From positions 1-64,000 of the forward strand of contig CAZXHT010000001.1 in assembly GCA_964640665.1 (NCBI GenBank): 64,000 nt of DNA. Reading direction: 5' to 3'. Below are positions 53,955 to 62,635 of the stretch, in pieces. Within the stretch, counting starts at the first letter, position 1. Each line of letters starts with the position of its first letter. This DNA is from DATKYQ01 sp964640665. Its GTDB lineage: Bacteria > Myxococcota > B64-G9. A program made the position numbers and the translations under genes. The notes beneath the pieces were generated by a model. It saw nothing but the letters and a program-made list of their open reading frames with translations. It was not told the origin of the DNA and did no database searches.

Positions 53955-55490
53955 TTAAAGCCAGCCCAACACGACAACCGACACCATGTGCCTGGCGTAG
54001 GAATATCCGGGCAAATTAGAATCATTGTTTATGTAGTTATAGCTCACACCAAGCGTTACGTGCCCACCAAGGCGCCAATCCGCACCGGCAGCGGCGGTCC
54101 AGCGATCATCGGCGCGGTTCGCGTTCCAATGCTTCTCGCGATGCCAGCCACCACCCACCCGTAATCCAAGCGCATCGATCACCCGCAGACGAACATTCAA
54201 CTCCACTTGGGGCCCCCACAGATCGTAGAACGAGCCGCGGGCATCCTCGGCCGCCATACCCGCCGAAACTCGCAGCCAAAGACGATCGCCTGCCAGCGAG
54301 ACATCCTGGGCGGCCGTGAACTGATGATGGAAATTATCACGTTCGGATATCAGTTCGTGAAACAGCGAAGCCTCGAAAGAATAGGTCAGCGTAGTGGCCA
54401 TGTCTTCGCCCTCGCCGATTCGGAAACGGGCTTCAGCGGTGTGTCCCTGCATGTATACCCCAAAGTCGTTCATCCTGAGTTGCGCCGGACCATCGAGCAT
54501 GTCGAGACCGAAATGATAGGCCAGAGAAAGCAGGTGATCGTCGGCGATGCGATGATCCCATCCGAGCCCCGCGGCAATCTCGGTCAGATTATATCCCCGG
54601 GTCTTCTCGGCGGCATGGAAACTGCGGAACAGGCGCAGGCGCAAATCCAGCCTGTCGCTGTTTCCGAGCGTCGGCCGGAAGTAACCTCCCGCCGATACGA
54701 ACGCCGTGGCCGAGGCCGCATTTCCTGGTTGTTGCGGATCGAGCGTGACGTTGGAATCGTATCCCCCGCCGACCGAGGCGAATGCGCCCCAGGCACGCCG
54801 CAATGAACCGGCTTGTTCCCCGGCGAGAATGTAGACGTTCCGACGTGCCAGAGCCGACAGGCGGCGATCCGCGTTTTCGAATGTCGCGGACCGGCGGAAT
54901 GAACGCAGGGCTTCTTCCTGACGTCCCAACTTGAACTGGGCCATTCCCAGGTAGTATCCGGCCGCGGCGGCGAAACCCTGATCGAGATCCCTGGCCCGCC
55001 CGAGAGCTTCAAGTGCCTGATGGTATTTTCCCAACCGATAACGACACAACCCGAGGTAGTAGTGCAAGGATGCCCTCGTGTCGAGTGCGTCCTTCGCCGC
55101 CAGCAGGACCTCCTCGGCCCCGGAGAAGTTGCCGGCTTTCGTCAAGGCCAGGGCGAGATCGAGGCGGATGGCATGGTTCGCGGGACTCAACTCGATGGCC
55201 CTGCGAAAAGAGCCCGCCGCAGCTTCGATCTTCCCGAGCCCCAGTTGGGCCTGCCCCAGGTAATAGACGGCCTGGGCATTGTCCGGGCTTTCACCCAGCA
55301 CATCGCGGAAGCGGTTTTCGGCATCGCGCAAGTCCCCCCGGCTGAAAGCCACAACACCCTTGGCGAAATTCATCTCGGAGGAAGCGGCCAGGGCCGCTGT
55401 TGCCGCCAGAAAAAAAACGCAGGCGGCAAGACCCGCAACATATCGACATTCCGCTCGCATTCCCGGTCCCGTGCTGCGCCGTGATGTCAT
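53955..55490 (-). CDS. TPR and outer-membrane beta-barrel protein
   Basis: 511 residues: signal peptide, about six TPR repeats (40-235) and a C-terminal 250-residue region of alternating short strands starting WGAFASVGGGYDSNV and ending in aromatic LGWL, typical of an outer-membrane barrel. It resembles TPR-barrel porins that export or display partner proteins (FecR/TPR pairs). The ATG 55490 overlaps the stop of the aminotransferase gene (ATGA); the ATG at 55460 gives a cleaner signal peptide. Confidence 0.78.
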   Translation of the reverse strand: MTSRRSTGPGMRAECRYVAGLAACVFFLAATAALAASSEMNFAKGVVAFSRGDLRDAENRFRDVLGESPDNAQAVYYLGQAQLGLGKIEAAAGSFRRAIELSPANHAIRLDLALALTKAGNFSGAEEVLLAAKDALDTRASLHYYLGLCRYRLGKYHQALEALGRARDLDQGFAAAAGYYLGMAQFKLGRQEEALRSFRRSATFENADRRLSALARRNVYILAGEQAGSLRRAWGAFASVGGGYDSNVTLDPQQPGNAASATAFVSAGGYFRPTLGNSDRLDLRLRLFRSFHAAEKTRGYNLTEIAAGLGWDHRIADDHLLSLAYHFGLDMLDGPAQLRMNDFGVYMQGHTAEARFRIGEGEDMATTLTYSFEASLFHELISERDNFHHQFTAAQDVSLAGDRLWLRVSAGMAAEDARGSFYDLWGPQVELNVRLRVIDALGLRVGGGWHREKHWNANRADDRWTAAAGADWRLGGHVTLGVSYNYINNDSNLPGYSYARHMVSVVVLGWL

Positions 55491-56677
55491 TCCATGCGCC
55501 CGACCAGCGCCGCTATCCGCGAGATCGCCTCTTCGATCACCTCGATCGACGCGGCAAACGAGATTCTAAGATGCCCCGGCGCAGCGAACGCCTCTCCCGG
55601 CACCACTGCGACCCGTTCTTCTTCCAGGAGCGCTTCAGCCAATCGCAAGCCAGTGTCAATTACCACACCGCTCAGCTTCCTTCCTAAAAGCGCCTTGAAT
55701 GACGGCAGGACATAGAAAGCTCCTTCCGGCTTCTCACAGGTGACACCCTCGATCTTCCCCAGCAGTTCGAGCACCCTCTCCCGGCGGGCAGCGAAGGCCC
55801 CGACCATGTTCTCGACGACTCCGGGGGGCGATTCGAGGGCCGCTACCGCTGCGTGTTGCACAAAGGTCACGGCATTGGATGTTGACTGATCCTGCACCTT
55901 GCGCATCGCGGCTATCAGGTCGGGCGGACCCAGTGCCCAACCCAGCCTCCAACCGGTCATCGAGTATGCCTTGCTGACGCCGTTGATCACCACGGTTCGT
56001 TCTTTCATCTCGGGATTACGTTGCACGATATCCAGTGGAGCGCAACCGTCATAGGCAATCCGGCGATAGATGTCGTCCGAGATCACAGCCAGATCGTGTT
56101 CGATGGCCAGTTCGGCCACGCGATCGAGATCGTCTTCGGTATCGACGTGGCCGGTGGGGTTACAGGGACTGTTGAGAACGATCAAGCGGGTTCGCTCGCC
56201 GATTGCGGCGGCCATGGCGTCCAGGTTGAGCCCGAAAGACTTTCCGGGCGGCGGCAAGATGATCGGCTGCGCACCGCTCAGGCGCACCTGCTCGGGATAG
56301 GAAACCCAGTAGGGCGCCTGTATCAGAGCCTCGCAACCGGGCTCGAGCAGGGACATGCAGGCGTTGTAGAGGCATTGTTTGGCCCCGCAGGAGACAACCA
56401 CCTGGTCGTCTCCGTAGTCAACGCCCAGTTCTCGCGCCGCAGCCCGTCTGATGGCCGCGCGAAGCTCGGGGATGCCAGCCGAAGGGGCGTAACCGGTGTG
56501 CCCGGCTTCCATCGCCGCGCAGGCCGCCTTGCAGATATGATCGGGCGTCGCGAAGTCGGGTTCGCCGGCAGCCAGTGAGAACACTTTCTCACCCGCCGCC
56601 CGAAGCGCCTTGGCCCGGGTCGCGATCGCCAGCGTGGGTGACGGTTCGAGTCGCTCGACTCTCCCGGATAGTCTCAT
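55487..56677 (-). CDS. PLP-dependent class I aminotransferase
   Basis: 396 residues, fold-type I, AspB/AspC-like: GYAPSAGIPELRAAI near 63-77, NSPCNPTG (169-176), DDIYRRIAYDG and the PLP lysine Lys236 in NGVSKAYSMTGWRLGW. Aspartate or broad aromatic/aspartate specificity is usual; not decided. Lies between coaD (12 nt gap) and the TPR-barrel gene (4-bp overlap), so transcribed with both. Confidence 0.92.
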   Translation of the reverse strand: MRLSGRVERLEPSPTLAIATRAKALRAAGEKVFSLAAGEPDFATPDHICKAACAAMEAGHTGYAPSAGIPELRAAIRRAAARELGVDYGDDQVVVSCGAKQCLYNACMSLLEPGCEALIQAPYWVSYPEQVRLSGAQPIILPPPGKSFGLNLDAMAAAIGERTRLIVLNSPCNPTGHVDTEDDLDRVAELAIEHDLAVISDDIYRRIAYDGCAPLDIVQRNPEMKERTVVINGVSKAYSMTGWRLGWALGPPDLIAAMRKVQDQSTSNAVTFVQHAAVAALESPPGVVENMVGAFAARRERVLELLGKIEGVTCEKPEGAFYVLPSFKALLGRKLSGVVIDTGLRLAEALLEEERVAVVPGEAFAAPGHLRISFAASIEVIEEAISRIAALVGRME

Positions 56678-56689
56678 GTCAGCCTCGAC

Positions 56690-57184
56690 TTACTGGTTCT
56701 CCCCACCTTGGCGCCGGGAGATCAGACGCTTGAGAACCGCCGGCGGCACAACACCGCTCACGTCGCCGTTGAAGAAGGCGACCTCCTTGACCGTTTGCGA
56801 ACTGACGTAGAAATGCTCCTGGCTGGTCATCATGAAGATGGTTTCCAACTCTGGATGGAGCCGTCTGTTCATGTGCGCCATCTGGAACTCGTTTTCGAAG
56901 TCGCTCAGCGCCCTGAGCCCACGGACGATCACATGTGCGCCCTTGTGTCGAGCGTAGTCTACCAGCAGCCCGCTGAATGAGTCGATCTCGACGCTGTCCA
57001 TTTCGGACAATGTCTCCTCCAGCATGGCCACCCTCTCCTCGACGGTAAAGGTCGGCAGCTTGCGCACGTTGACTGCCACTGCCACAACCAGTCGCGGGAA
57101 GATCTTGACCGCACGCTGCACGATATCGAGGTGTCCGCTGGTGAGGGGGTCGAAAGACCCCGGGTAGATGGCCATTTTCTCCAA
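56690..57184 (-). CDS. coaD: pantetheine-phosphate adenylyltransferase
   Basis: 164 residues, the usual CoaD length. The nucleotidyltransferase motif is PGSFDPLTSGHLDIV (8-22) and the other signatures VRGLRALSDFENEFQMA and SSQTVKEVA are present. It makes dephospho-CoA from 4'-phosphopantetheine. A TTG start (57184) has GGAGG 5 nt upstream, while ATG 57175 is also possible. Follows rsmD by 66 nt, the common rsmD-coaD order. Confidence 0.95.
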   Translation of the reverse strand: MEKMAIYPGSFDPLTSGHLDIVQRAVKIFPRLVVAVAVNVRKLPTFTVEERVAMLEETLSEMDSVEIDSFSGLLVDYARHKGAHVIVRGLRALSDFENEFQMAHMNRRLHPELETIFMMTSQEHFYVSSQTVKEVAFFNGDVSGVVPPAVLKRLISRRQGGENQ

Positions 57185-57250
57185 GAATGCCTCCTTGTCG
57201 TGTCAGAATGCCCAGCCCGCATGCCACGTTAGCCAACTGCTATTTGGTTG

Positions 57251-57802
57251 TCAACTCGCTCGGACAAATAGTGTTATTGCCGTGTCGCCATAAGCCCTGC
57301 TTTTGATCTGCGCAAGATTGCCGGTTTTCTCGGGCAGTTCCAGTCCGGACTCAGTCTCGCAGACTACCCGGCCTGCCACGGCCAGCCTCTCCCCTTGGCC
57401 GAGCAACTCCAGGGTCTTTTGCACCAGGCCCATGCGGTAAGGGGGATCCACCAAGACCAGATCGACGCCGGCGTCATGATTGAAAGTTTTAAGATAAGCC
57501 ACTACGTCACGACCCACGACGCGGCAACGATCGGCGAGGCCGCATTTCTCGATGTTGCTCCTGATCAGCGCGAGTGCCAGATTGTCCCGCTCGACGAAAA
57601 CGGCCGACTCGCAGCCGCGGCTCAGCGCCTCTATGCCCAGGGCGCCCGTCCCGGCGAAAAGATCCAGGACAGCCGCGCAGGAAAAACCAACACCCAATAG
57701 ATCGAAAATCGACTCGCGGATGCGATCGGAAGTGGGTCGAATTGCACGCCCGGCCGGCGTCGCAAGCCTCCGGCCGCGCAGCATTCCTCCGACGACCCTC
57801 AT
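57251..57802 (-). CDS. rsmD: 16S rRNA (guanine966-N2)-methyltransferase
   Basis: 183 residues, RsmD family: MRVVGGMLRGRRLATP, RPTSDRIRESIFDLL, SAM loop LDLFAGTGALGIEALSRG and the catalytic DPPY in VLVDPPYRMG. It methylates 16S rRNA G966. The start overlaps the stop of the aldolase-like gene by 4 bp (ATGA). Confidence 0.94.
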   Translation of the reverse strand: MRVVGGMLRGRRLATPAGRAIRPTSDRIRESIFDLLGVGFSCAAVLDLFAGTGALGIEALSRGCESAVFVERDNLALALIRSNIEKCGLADRCRVVGRDVVAYLKTFNHDAGVDLVLVDPPYRMGLVQKTLELLGQGERLAVAGRVVCETESGLELPEKTGNLAQIKSRAYGDTAITLFVRAS

Positions 57803-58665
57803 GGCGTGCGCAAGAGCGTACGGGCCAACCGGGGGGCGGAGTCGGAAGTCATGCGCCCGGAGAGAATGTTCATGGCTTCCATGTATGCCAGCGCCTCGAG
57901 TCGATCGGGGTCGATTTGATCGCCTGAAGGCTTCCCGAGGCGATTTCCGGCCACTAGCGTACGCACGAAAGCTCGCTCGATCCGTTCAGGATCCGGGCTG
58001 GTGCGGGAGGAGTCGATCAGTCCGACGCCGCCGGGTGCAATCATCGGCGCCACGGTCTCGGCCAGGTCGATTGCACCCTGGCCCAATTCGTCAACGCCTG
58101 GCAGCAGGATCACATCGGCGCTGATGCCGACAGTCTTTAAAGAAGCCACCAGGAGCGACACCCGCTCCGCTCCCCTGGCGACGGAATGCGACCTGCCGCC
58201 CAATAAGCGAATGACAACGCCCAACTCGAGGTCCAGCACCTGCGGCAGCAGGCCGGCGGCCATATCAGGCGCCGCCTGAATCTCGCAAGTGCTCAGATCG
58301 ATCCCGAAAGAGGTGAAGCCCGCATCGAGGCAACGCGAGAGGTGGTCGCGAACGGCTTCGAAGGCCGGCCCTGCCGGTCGCTCGACGGGCGCCTCGTCGA
58401 CGTGGAGCACAAACGGGGCCAGGTGATCGACCTGCTCTGCCGCCTGTCTCGTCGCGTGAAAGAAATTGTTCGGATTGTGCTCGCTCCTGAGATTTGCAAG
58501 ATCAGTCGTGCCGGGTGAAAAACTCAGACCAACCACGGCCCTGCAATGAGCTGCCGCCCGCAGAATCGCACCTGCTTGTGACGGGTGCGCGACACTCGGC
58601 ATCCATAAGACGGCCGCAGTCTCTCTCAGTCCGTCCAGCACCAAGCGGCTGTTGAGCAACGGCAA
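57799..58665 (-). CDS. divergent class II aldolase-like protein
   Basis: 288 residues resembling class II fructose/tagatose-bisphosphate aldolases: opening MPLLNSRLVLDGL, LHVDEAPVE in place of the zinc HLDH, CLDAGFTSFGIDLS, and LDLELG for the VExELG metal loop; the later HGGS histidine position is not kept (LLPGVDELG). The metal site thus looks degraded, so activity is doubtful and the role may be different. TTG start at 58665; the frame is open upstream for about 28 more codons without a standard start. It overlaps rsmD by 4 bp. Confidence 0.6.
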   Translation of the reverse strand: MPLLNSRLVLDGLRETAAVLWMPSVAHPSQAGAILRAAAHCRAVVGLSFSPGTTDLANLRSEHNPNNFFHATRQAAEQVDHLAPFVLHVDEAPVERPAGPAFEAVRDHLSRCLDAGFTSFGIDLSTCEIQAAPDMAAGLLPQVLDLELGVVIRLLGGRSHSVARGAERVSLLVASLKTVGISADVILLPGVDELGQGAIDLAETVAPMIAPGGVGLIDSSRTSPDPERIERAFVRTLVAGNRLGKPSGDQIDPDRLEALAYMEAMNILSGRMTSDSAPRLARTLLRTP

Positions 58666-58767
58666 GCGGCTCTGTGCGCCCAGTTGATGAACGACGTTCG
58701 TCGGTCGAAACGACAGCAGTGCGTGGTATTGAGCATCCGTCGAAATGATTGGGTCTCCGGGGCGAGA

Positions 58768-60174
58768 TCAGCCGTCGTCGCAGGCGTCGCCCAGTCCATC
58801 ACCGTCGCCATCGGTCTGTTCGGGGTTGAAAACACTGGGGCAGTTGTCGTCACAATCGCGGCAACGGAAGTTGTCGGGCTCCCCTACCAGGCAAGGAGGG
58901 TTGTCGCAGCACGGACCGGTCTGCGGGTTGCATGGATGGTAGGCATCCTGCCCGTCGCCGTTCTCGCGGATCTCGTCTCCGTCCCGGTCGGGGTCGCAGA
59001 CATCGCCTCTTCCGTCGAAGTCCTTGTCGGCCTGGTTCGGGTTGGGAATCTCGGGGCAGTTGTCGATCCCCGAGCAGGTCCAGTCATCCTGGCCGGGGTC
59101 ACAAATCCGATCGCCGTCGTCATCGGCGTCGCATGGAGCGCCGGCTCCGTCGCCGTCGATATCGCTGTTGTCGTTGTCTGTAATTTCGGGACACTTGTCG
59201 CAGGCATTGCCCCACATGTCTTCGTCGTCGTTACGCTGGTCGCCAAAAGCTGCTATCTCCTGCGGCGTGGCAGTCCCGTCTCCGTCCATGTCGCAACGGA
59301 AAGCGTACAGCGGGTTGCGGCATTCGATCCCATTTGGCACACCGGGGCAGTTGTCGCATTGGTCACCGACGCCGTCCCAGTCGGCGTCGGTCTGATACAG
59401 GACAATGCGCCCCCGGGCATCGAGATCGCTGAAGAGACGCGGTTGGAAGGCGCACAATCCCAGCCCGGGATCGCATTTGAAACTCCCGGAACAGGCGGGA
59501 GTCGGAAGGCGCGGATCCGTCGCACACGTATCGACACCCTTCTCGTCGACGACGCATGGAACCCTGTTCCTGAGCTGCCGGCAGTGCAGGCAGCCCCGAT
59601 CGTCGATGTCGTAACCACCCTGGTCATCGAAAGTCAGAAAACAGCGCCGCGGGCTCGGAGACCCGCTGTGTTCACCGGACAGGCAGGCGGAACAACTGTC
59701 CTCTTTGTCCGTTATATCCTCGCAAAGCGCGCAGGCCGGGGCTGCGGCCCTTTCCTGCGCGGAGACGGGACAACAGTCGTCTGTTGCCGCACAGCCGAAC
59801 CGACTGAGGATGAACGAGTTTCTCACTCCCTCGCAGTTGTCGTCGCAATTGCCGATTACCTGCTCGTAGACCGTTTCCGTCGCGGTTTCGGGATGCACGT
59901 TGACGTGCACTCCGCAACGGCTGTCGACCGTCGAACCGCTGAAGTCGCCGTCGCTGCCGATCCCGTCCTGATCGGGATCGACAGAGCATGCGCCGTTTTT
60001 ATCAGGATAGGCCCGGCCGTCAACCTCGATCTCACCGTGAAGGCAAATAAGCCCCTGTTCGCAATCCGAATCGGTGATGCAGTCGGAGCCCGTCGCCGAA
60101 CGACACCCGGACACCCCAAGCAGGAGGACAACGGCCAAGATGACCGCCCCCGCTGAACCGATCAGCGTTCTCAC
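58768..60174 (-). CDS. thrombospondin-type-3-repeat lipoprotein
   Basis: 468 residues. The lipoprotein signal ends VSGC (Cys24). After a Cys-rich region (many CxxC-like pairs, 60-260) comes a calcium-binding TSP3 region with DNCPGVPNG, DKCPEITDND, DNCPEIPNPNQADKDFDG and DNCPSVFNPEQTDGDGDG, plus D-x-D-x-DG loops. Such proteins are displayed on the cell surface in Myxococcota and related groups. GTG start 60174 has GAGGAGG 5 nt upstream. Divergent from the outer-membrane protein gene. Confidence 0.83.
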   Translation of the reverse strand: MRTLIGSAGAVILAVVLLLGVSGCRSATGSDCITDSDCEQGLICLHGEIEVDGRAYPDKNGACSVDPDQDGIGSDGDFSGSTVDSRCGVHVNVHPETATETVYEQVIGNCDDNCEGVRNSFILSRFGCAATDDCCPVSAQERAAAPACALCEDITDKEDSCSACLSGEHSGSPSPRRCFLTFDDQGGYDIDDRGCLHCRQLRNRVPCVVDEKGVDTCATDPRLPTPACSGSFKCDPGLGLCAFQPRLFSDLDARGRIVLYQTDADWDGVGDQCDNCPGVPNGIECRNPLYAFRCDMDGDGTATPQEIAAFGDQRNDDEDMWGNACDKCPEITDNDNSDIDGDGAGAPCDADDDGDRICDPGQDDWTCSGIDNCPEIPNPNQADKDFDGRGDVCDPDRDGDEIRENGDGQDAYHPCNPQTGPCCDNPPCLVGEPDNFRCRDCDDNCPSVFNPEQTDGDGDGLGDACDDG

Positions 60175-60391
60175 ATGAACCTCCTCGACGAGAAGCGAGG
60201 CATTTCCGCATCGATCCGGGGCATGAATAGTCCGGACCATCCAAGTGCATGGCATTTCTTGATAAAACAAAGCTGCATGTATGTCAAGGTGAAAGCCTAA
60301 TAACGAAAAGCGTCTGGTTTTTTGACTTGCACGCCGGCCGTGTTTGTTTGTATGCTCCGCGCAAGGCAGGGGAAATTGTATGGGAGGAAGG

Positions 60392-61444
60392 ATGGAAATG
60401 AGCGCGCGGCAGGCTTGTAAGATAACCTGTCTGGCTCTGCTGGGGATCGCGCTGGCCCCGAGGGCCACCGGACGCAATCTAGTCGATGAGGAAAAACAAA
60501 TCTACATCGCCCAACCTGTTGTCACCGAGCCGGCCTGGACCCAGACCGGCGTGTATCTCAAGAGTTTTCTGTTCGACCTGCCCAACGCCGTCTCTCGCCC
60601 CAGCGCCCAGGTGGGTTTCGTCCTTAGGCCGGGGTTTACCTGGTCGATCATCGATATGTTCGAGTTGAACGTCGGCTTCACGATGGTCCTCAATCCGGAC
60701 GAGACCGGCGACCGCGAGCTGAACGAATTCGCCGCCAAGAAGGCCATCAACGGCAACATCAAGCCGCCCGACAACTGGGACGCCAACCCTGATTTCGACC
60801 TGCCTGGGCTATGGATCGGCCTGAAGGGCAACCTGCTTGGAAAGAAAGCGGAAGACAGACTGTTTCTTGCAGTGGGGGTAAGCGCCAACCTGCCCATCTT
60901 TGAAAACTGGGCCACTAACTTCTCGCAGTGGAAGACCAGCCGTTTCCAGACTTCGCCGCTTGTTGTCAGCCCCTATGTTTCAGTCGCCTATGCCATGGGA
61001 AGGTTTGCGCCCCAGTTGCAACTGGGAGCGGACGTCAGGTTCAACGAATTCGCCGATCCCGATTCTGGGAATTATATACTCAACGAAGCCGGGAACCGTG
61101 AAATCGAGACCAACTCAGATTTCTTTTTCAACCTGGCGCTGCCGTTCGCTTTCGCGTACGAGGGCACCGTGCCGATGCTGGAGTTGAATGGAGTATACAG
61201 CCCAGGCGAGGGAACGCAGTTGTTCATCACGCCGGCGGTTACCTTCCTGCCGGGTGGCAGCCCGGCCTCACTCGGATTCGCGTGCATGATACCGATTTCG
61301 GATTCCGCCTTCCGCAAGAGCGAAGGTTTCCGCTTCGTGGTCAATTTCAGTTACGCTTTCGACGCCCTGGGCATTCCCGCACCACAAAACGAAAACGACG
61401 GAAGCAACGACACTTCCGATGAGGTTCCGCCGGCCGGCTGGTAA
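60392..61444 (+). CDS. outer-membrane beta-barrel protein
   Basis: 350 residues with a signal peptide (about 1-25), and amphipathic strands throughout (FVLRPGFTWSII, LFLAVGVSANLP, VSPYVSVAYAMG, FNLALPFAFAYEG, FRFVVNFSYAFDA), the pattern of a porin/transporter-like barrel, plus an acidic disordered C-terminal tail. No specific family named. ATG 60392 has GGGAGG 4 nt upstream; ATG 60398 is an alternative. It is divergent from the TSP3 lipoprotein; the two may be surface partners (inference). Confidence 0.72.
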   Translation: MEMSARQACKITCLALLGIALAPRATGRNLVDEEKQIYIAQPVVTEPAWTQTGVYLKSFLFDLPNAVSRPSAQVGFVLRPGFTWSIIDMFELNVGFTMVLNPDETGDRELNEFAAKKAINGNIKPPDNWDANPDFDLPGLWIGLKGNLLGKKAEDRLFLAVGVSANLPIFENWATNFSQWKTSRFQTSPLVVSPYVSVAYAMGRFAPQLQLGADVRFNEFADPDSGNYILNEAGNREIETNSDFFFNLALPFAFAYEGTVPMLELNGVYSPGEGTQLFITPAVTFLPGGSPASLGFACMIPISDSAFRKSEGFRFVVNFSYAFDALGIPAPQNENDGSNDTSDEVPPAGW

Positions 61445-61501
61445 CGCTGTTTCTCGGCGTTCACATCGGCCCGCGGCCTGTCAAGGAGTCAGGGAGTCAA
61501 G

Positions 61502-62635
61502 TTGGCCGGAAAAACATTCATCGCAGACATCAGCGACCAGAAGCGCTTGACGGGCAGCTTTCTAGTCCAGCAGAAACAAGTCCCGCTCAACAAGAACGGC
61601 AAGCCCTACATCGCAATGACATTGATGGATCGCACAGGCGCGCTGCAAGCGCGCGTCTGGGATAACGTCGAGAAGTACGCGCCCCTCTTCGAGGCCGGCG
61701 ACTGTGTCGAGATCAGCGCCGTTGGCGTGTCCTACCAGGGCCGTCTGCAACTCAAGGTGGAAACCGTAAAGAAATTGCATCCAGGAGAGGTGGAGCTGGA
61801 CGAGTTTCTCCCGGCCAGCTCGCGCGACCGCGGTCAAATGCTCGACAGGCTGAGGGAACTTCTCTGCACGATCGATAATAACCCCCTGCGCGATATGCTC
61901 TTGGCCCACCTGGACGACGACGACTTCAAAAGCAGGTTCACACGCGCCCCGGCGGCCAAGACGATCCACCATGCATTTCTGGGCGGCCTTCTCGAGCACA
62001 CCCTTTCCGTCGTCGAACTGGCCGACAGGATAGCCGCTATCTATGCCGATCTCGATCGTGACCTCTTGCTGGCGGGTGCTTTTCTGCATGACGTGGGTAA
62101 AATTCGTGAGTTGGGATGCGAAACATCATTCGAGTACACCGATGCGGGCCGCCTGCTGGGTCACATCTACATCGGTGCCGCCATGGTCCAGGAATGGGCC
62201 GCGGCACAACCCGGGCTCGATGAGGAGTATACGTTGAAGCTCGTTCACATGATTCTTTCCCACCACGGCAGCTACGAGTTCGGCTCCCCACGACGGCCCA
62301 AGTTTGTCGAGGCCCTGGTGCTGAACTACTTAGACGAGCTCGATTCAAAAGTTGAAAGCTTTACAGAAATCGCCGCGCGCGAAAAAGGTCAGCGCTGGTC
62401 TTCCTTCCAGAGAGTATTTGATCGTTACCTGTTTCTCGGCCAGCCGAAACCCGCGCAACAAACCCGTGAGGATCAAACAGGGGAAACAAGCCGCGACAAG
62501 CCCTTGGTACACAATCCCTTCGAGAAACAACTCGAGCAATCCGGCCTGGCAGTGCAAGATGAGAAGAAGATGAGTAGCAAGCAAATGACACTCGGCCCGG
62601 TCGCCTCCCGCGGAAGGAAGGATACTGATCCTTGA
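61502..62635 (+). CDS. OB-fold/HD phosphohydrolase, YhaM-like exoribonuclease
   Basis: 377 residues: N-terminal OB-fold (about 10-95, AMTLMDRTGALQARVWD) and HD domain with HHAFLGGLLEHTLSV, catalytic FLHDVGK (about 199-205) and LVHMILSHHG. This is the layout of YhaM, a 3'-5' exoribonuclease. The last 70 residues are disordered and Lys-rich. TTG start with GGGAG 5 nt upstream. Its stop overlaps the next start (TTGA), coupling it to the HD-GYP-like gene. Confidence 0.88.
   Translation: MAGKTFIADISDQKRLTGSFLVQQKQVPLNKNGKPYIAMTLMDRTGALQARVWDNVEKYAPLFEAGDCVEISAVGVSYQGRLQLKVETVKKLHPGEVELDEFLPASSRDRGQMLDRLRELLCTIDNNPLRDMLLAHLDDDDFKSRFTRAPAAKTIHHAFLGGLLEHTLSVVELADRIAAIYADLDRDLLLAGAFLHDVGKIRELGCETSFEYTDAGRLLGHIYIGAAMVQEWAAAQPGLDEEYTLKLVHMILSHHGSYEFGSPRRPKFVEALVLNYLDELDSKVESFTEIAAREKGQRWSSFQRVFDRYLFLGQPKPAQQTREDQTGETSRDKPLVHNPFEKQLEQSGLAVQDEKKMSSKQMTLGPVASRGRKDTDP

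Noticed and set aside
58684..60156. 490-residue open frame on the plus strand
   Set aside because: Antisense of the TSP3 lipoprotein; its Val-rich composition arises from repeated Asp/Asn codons.
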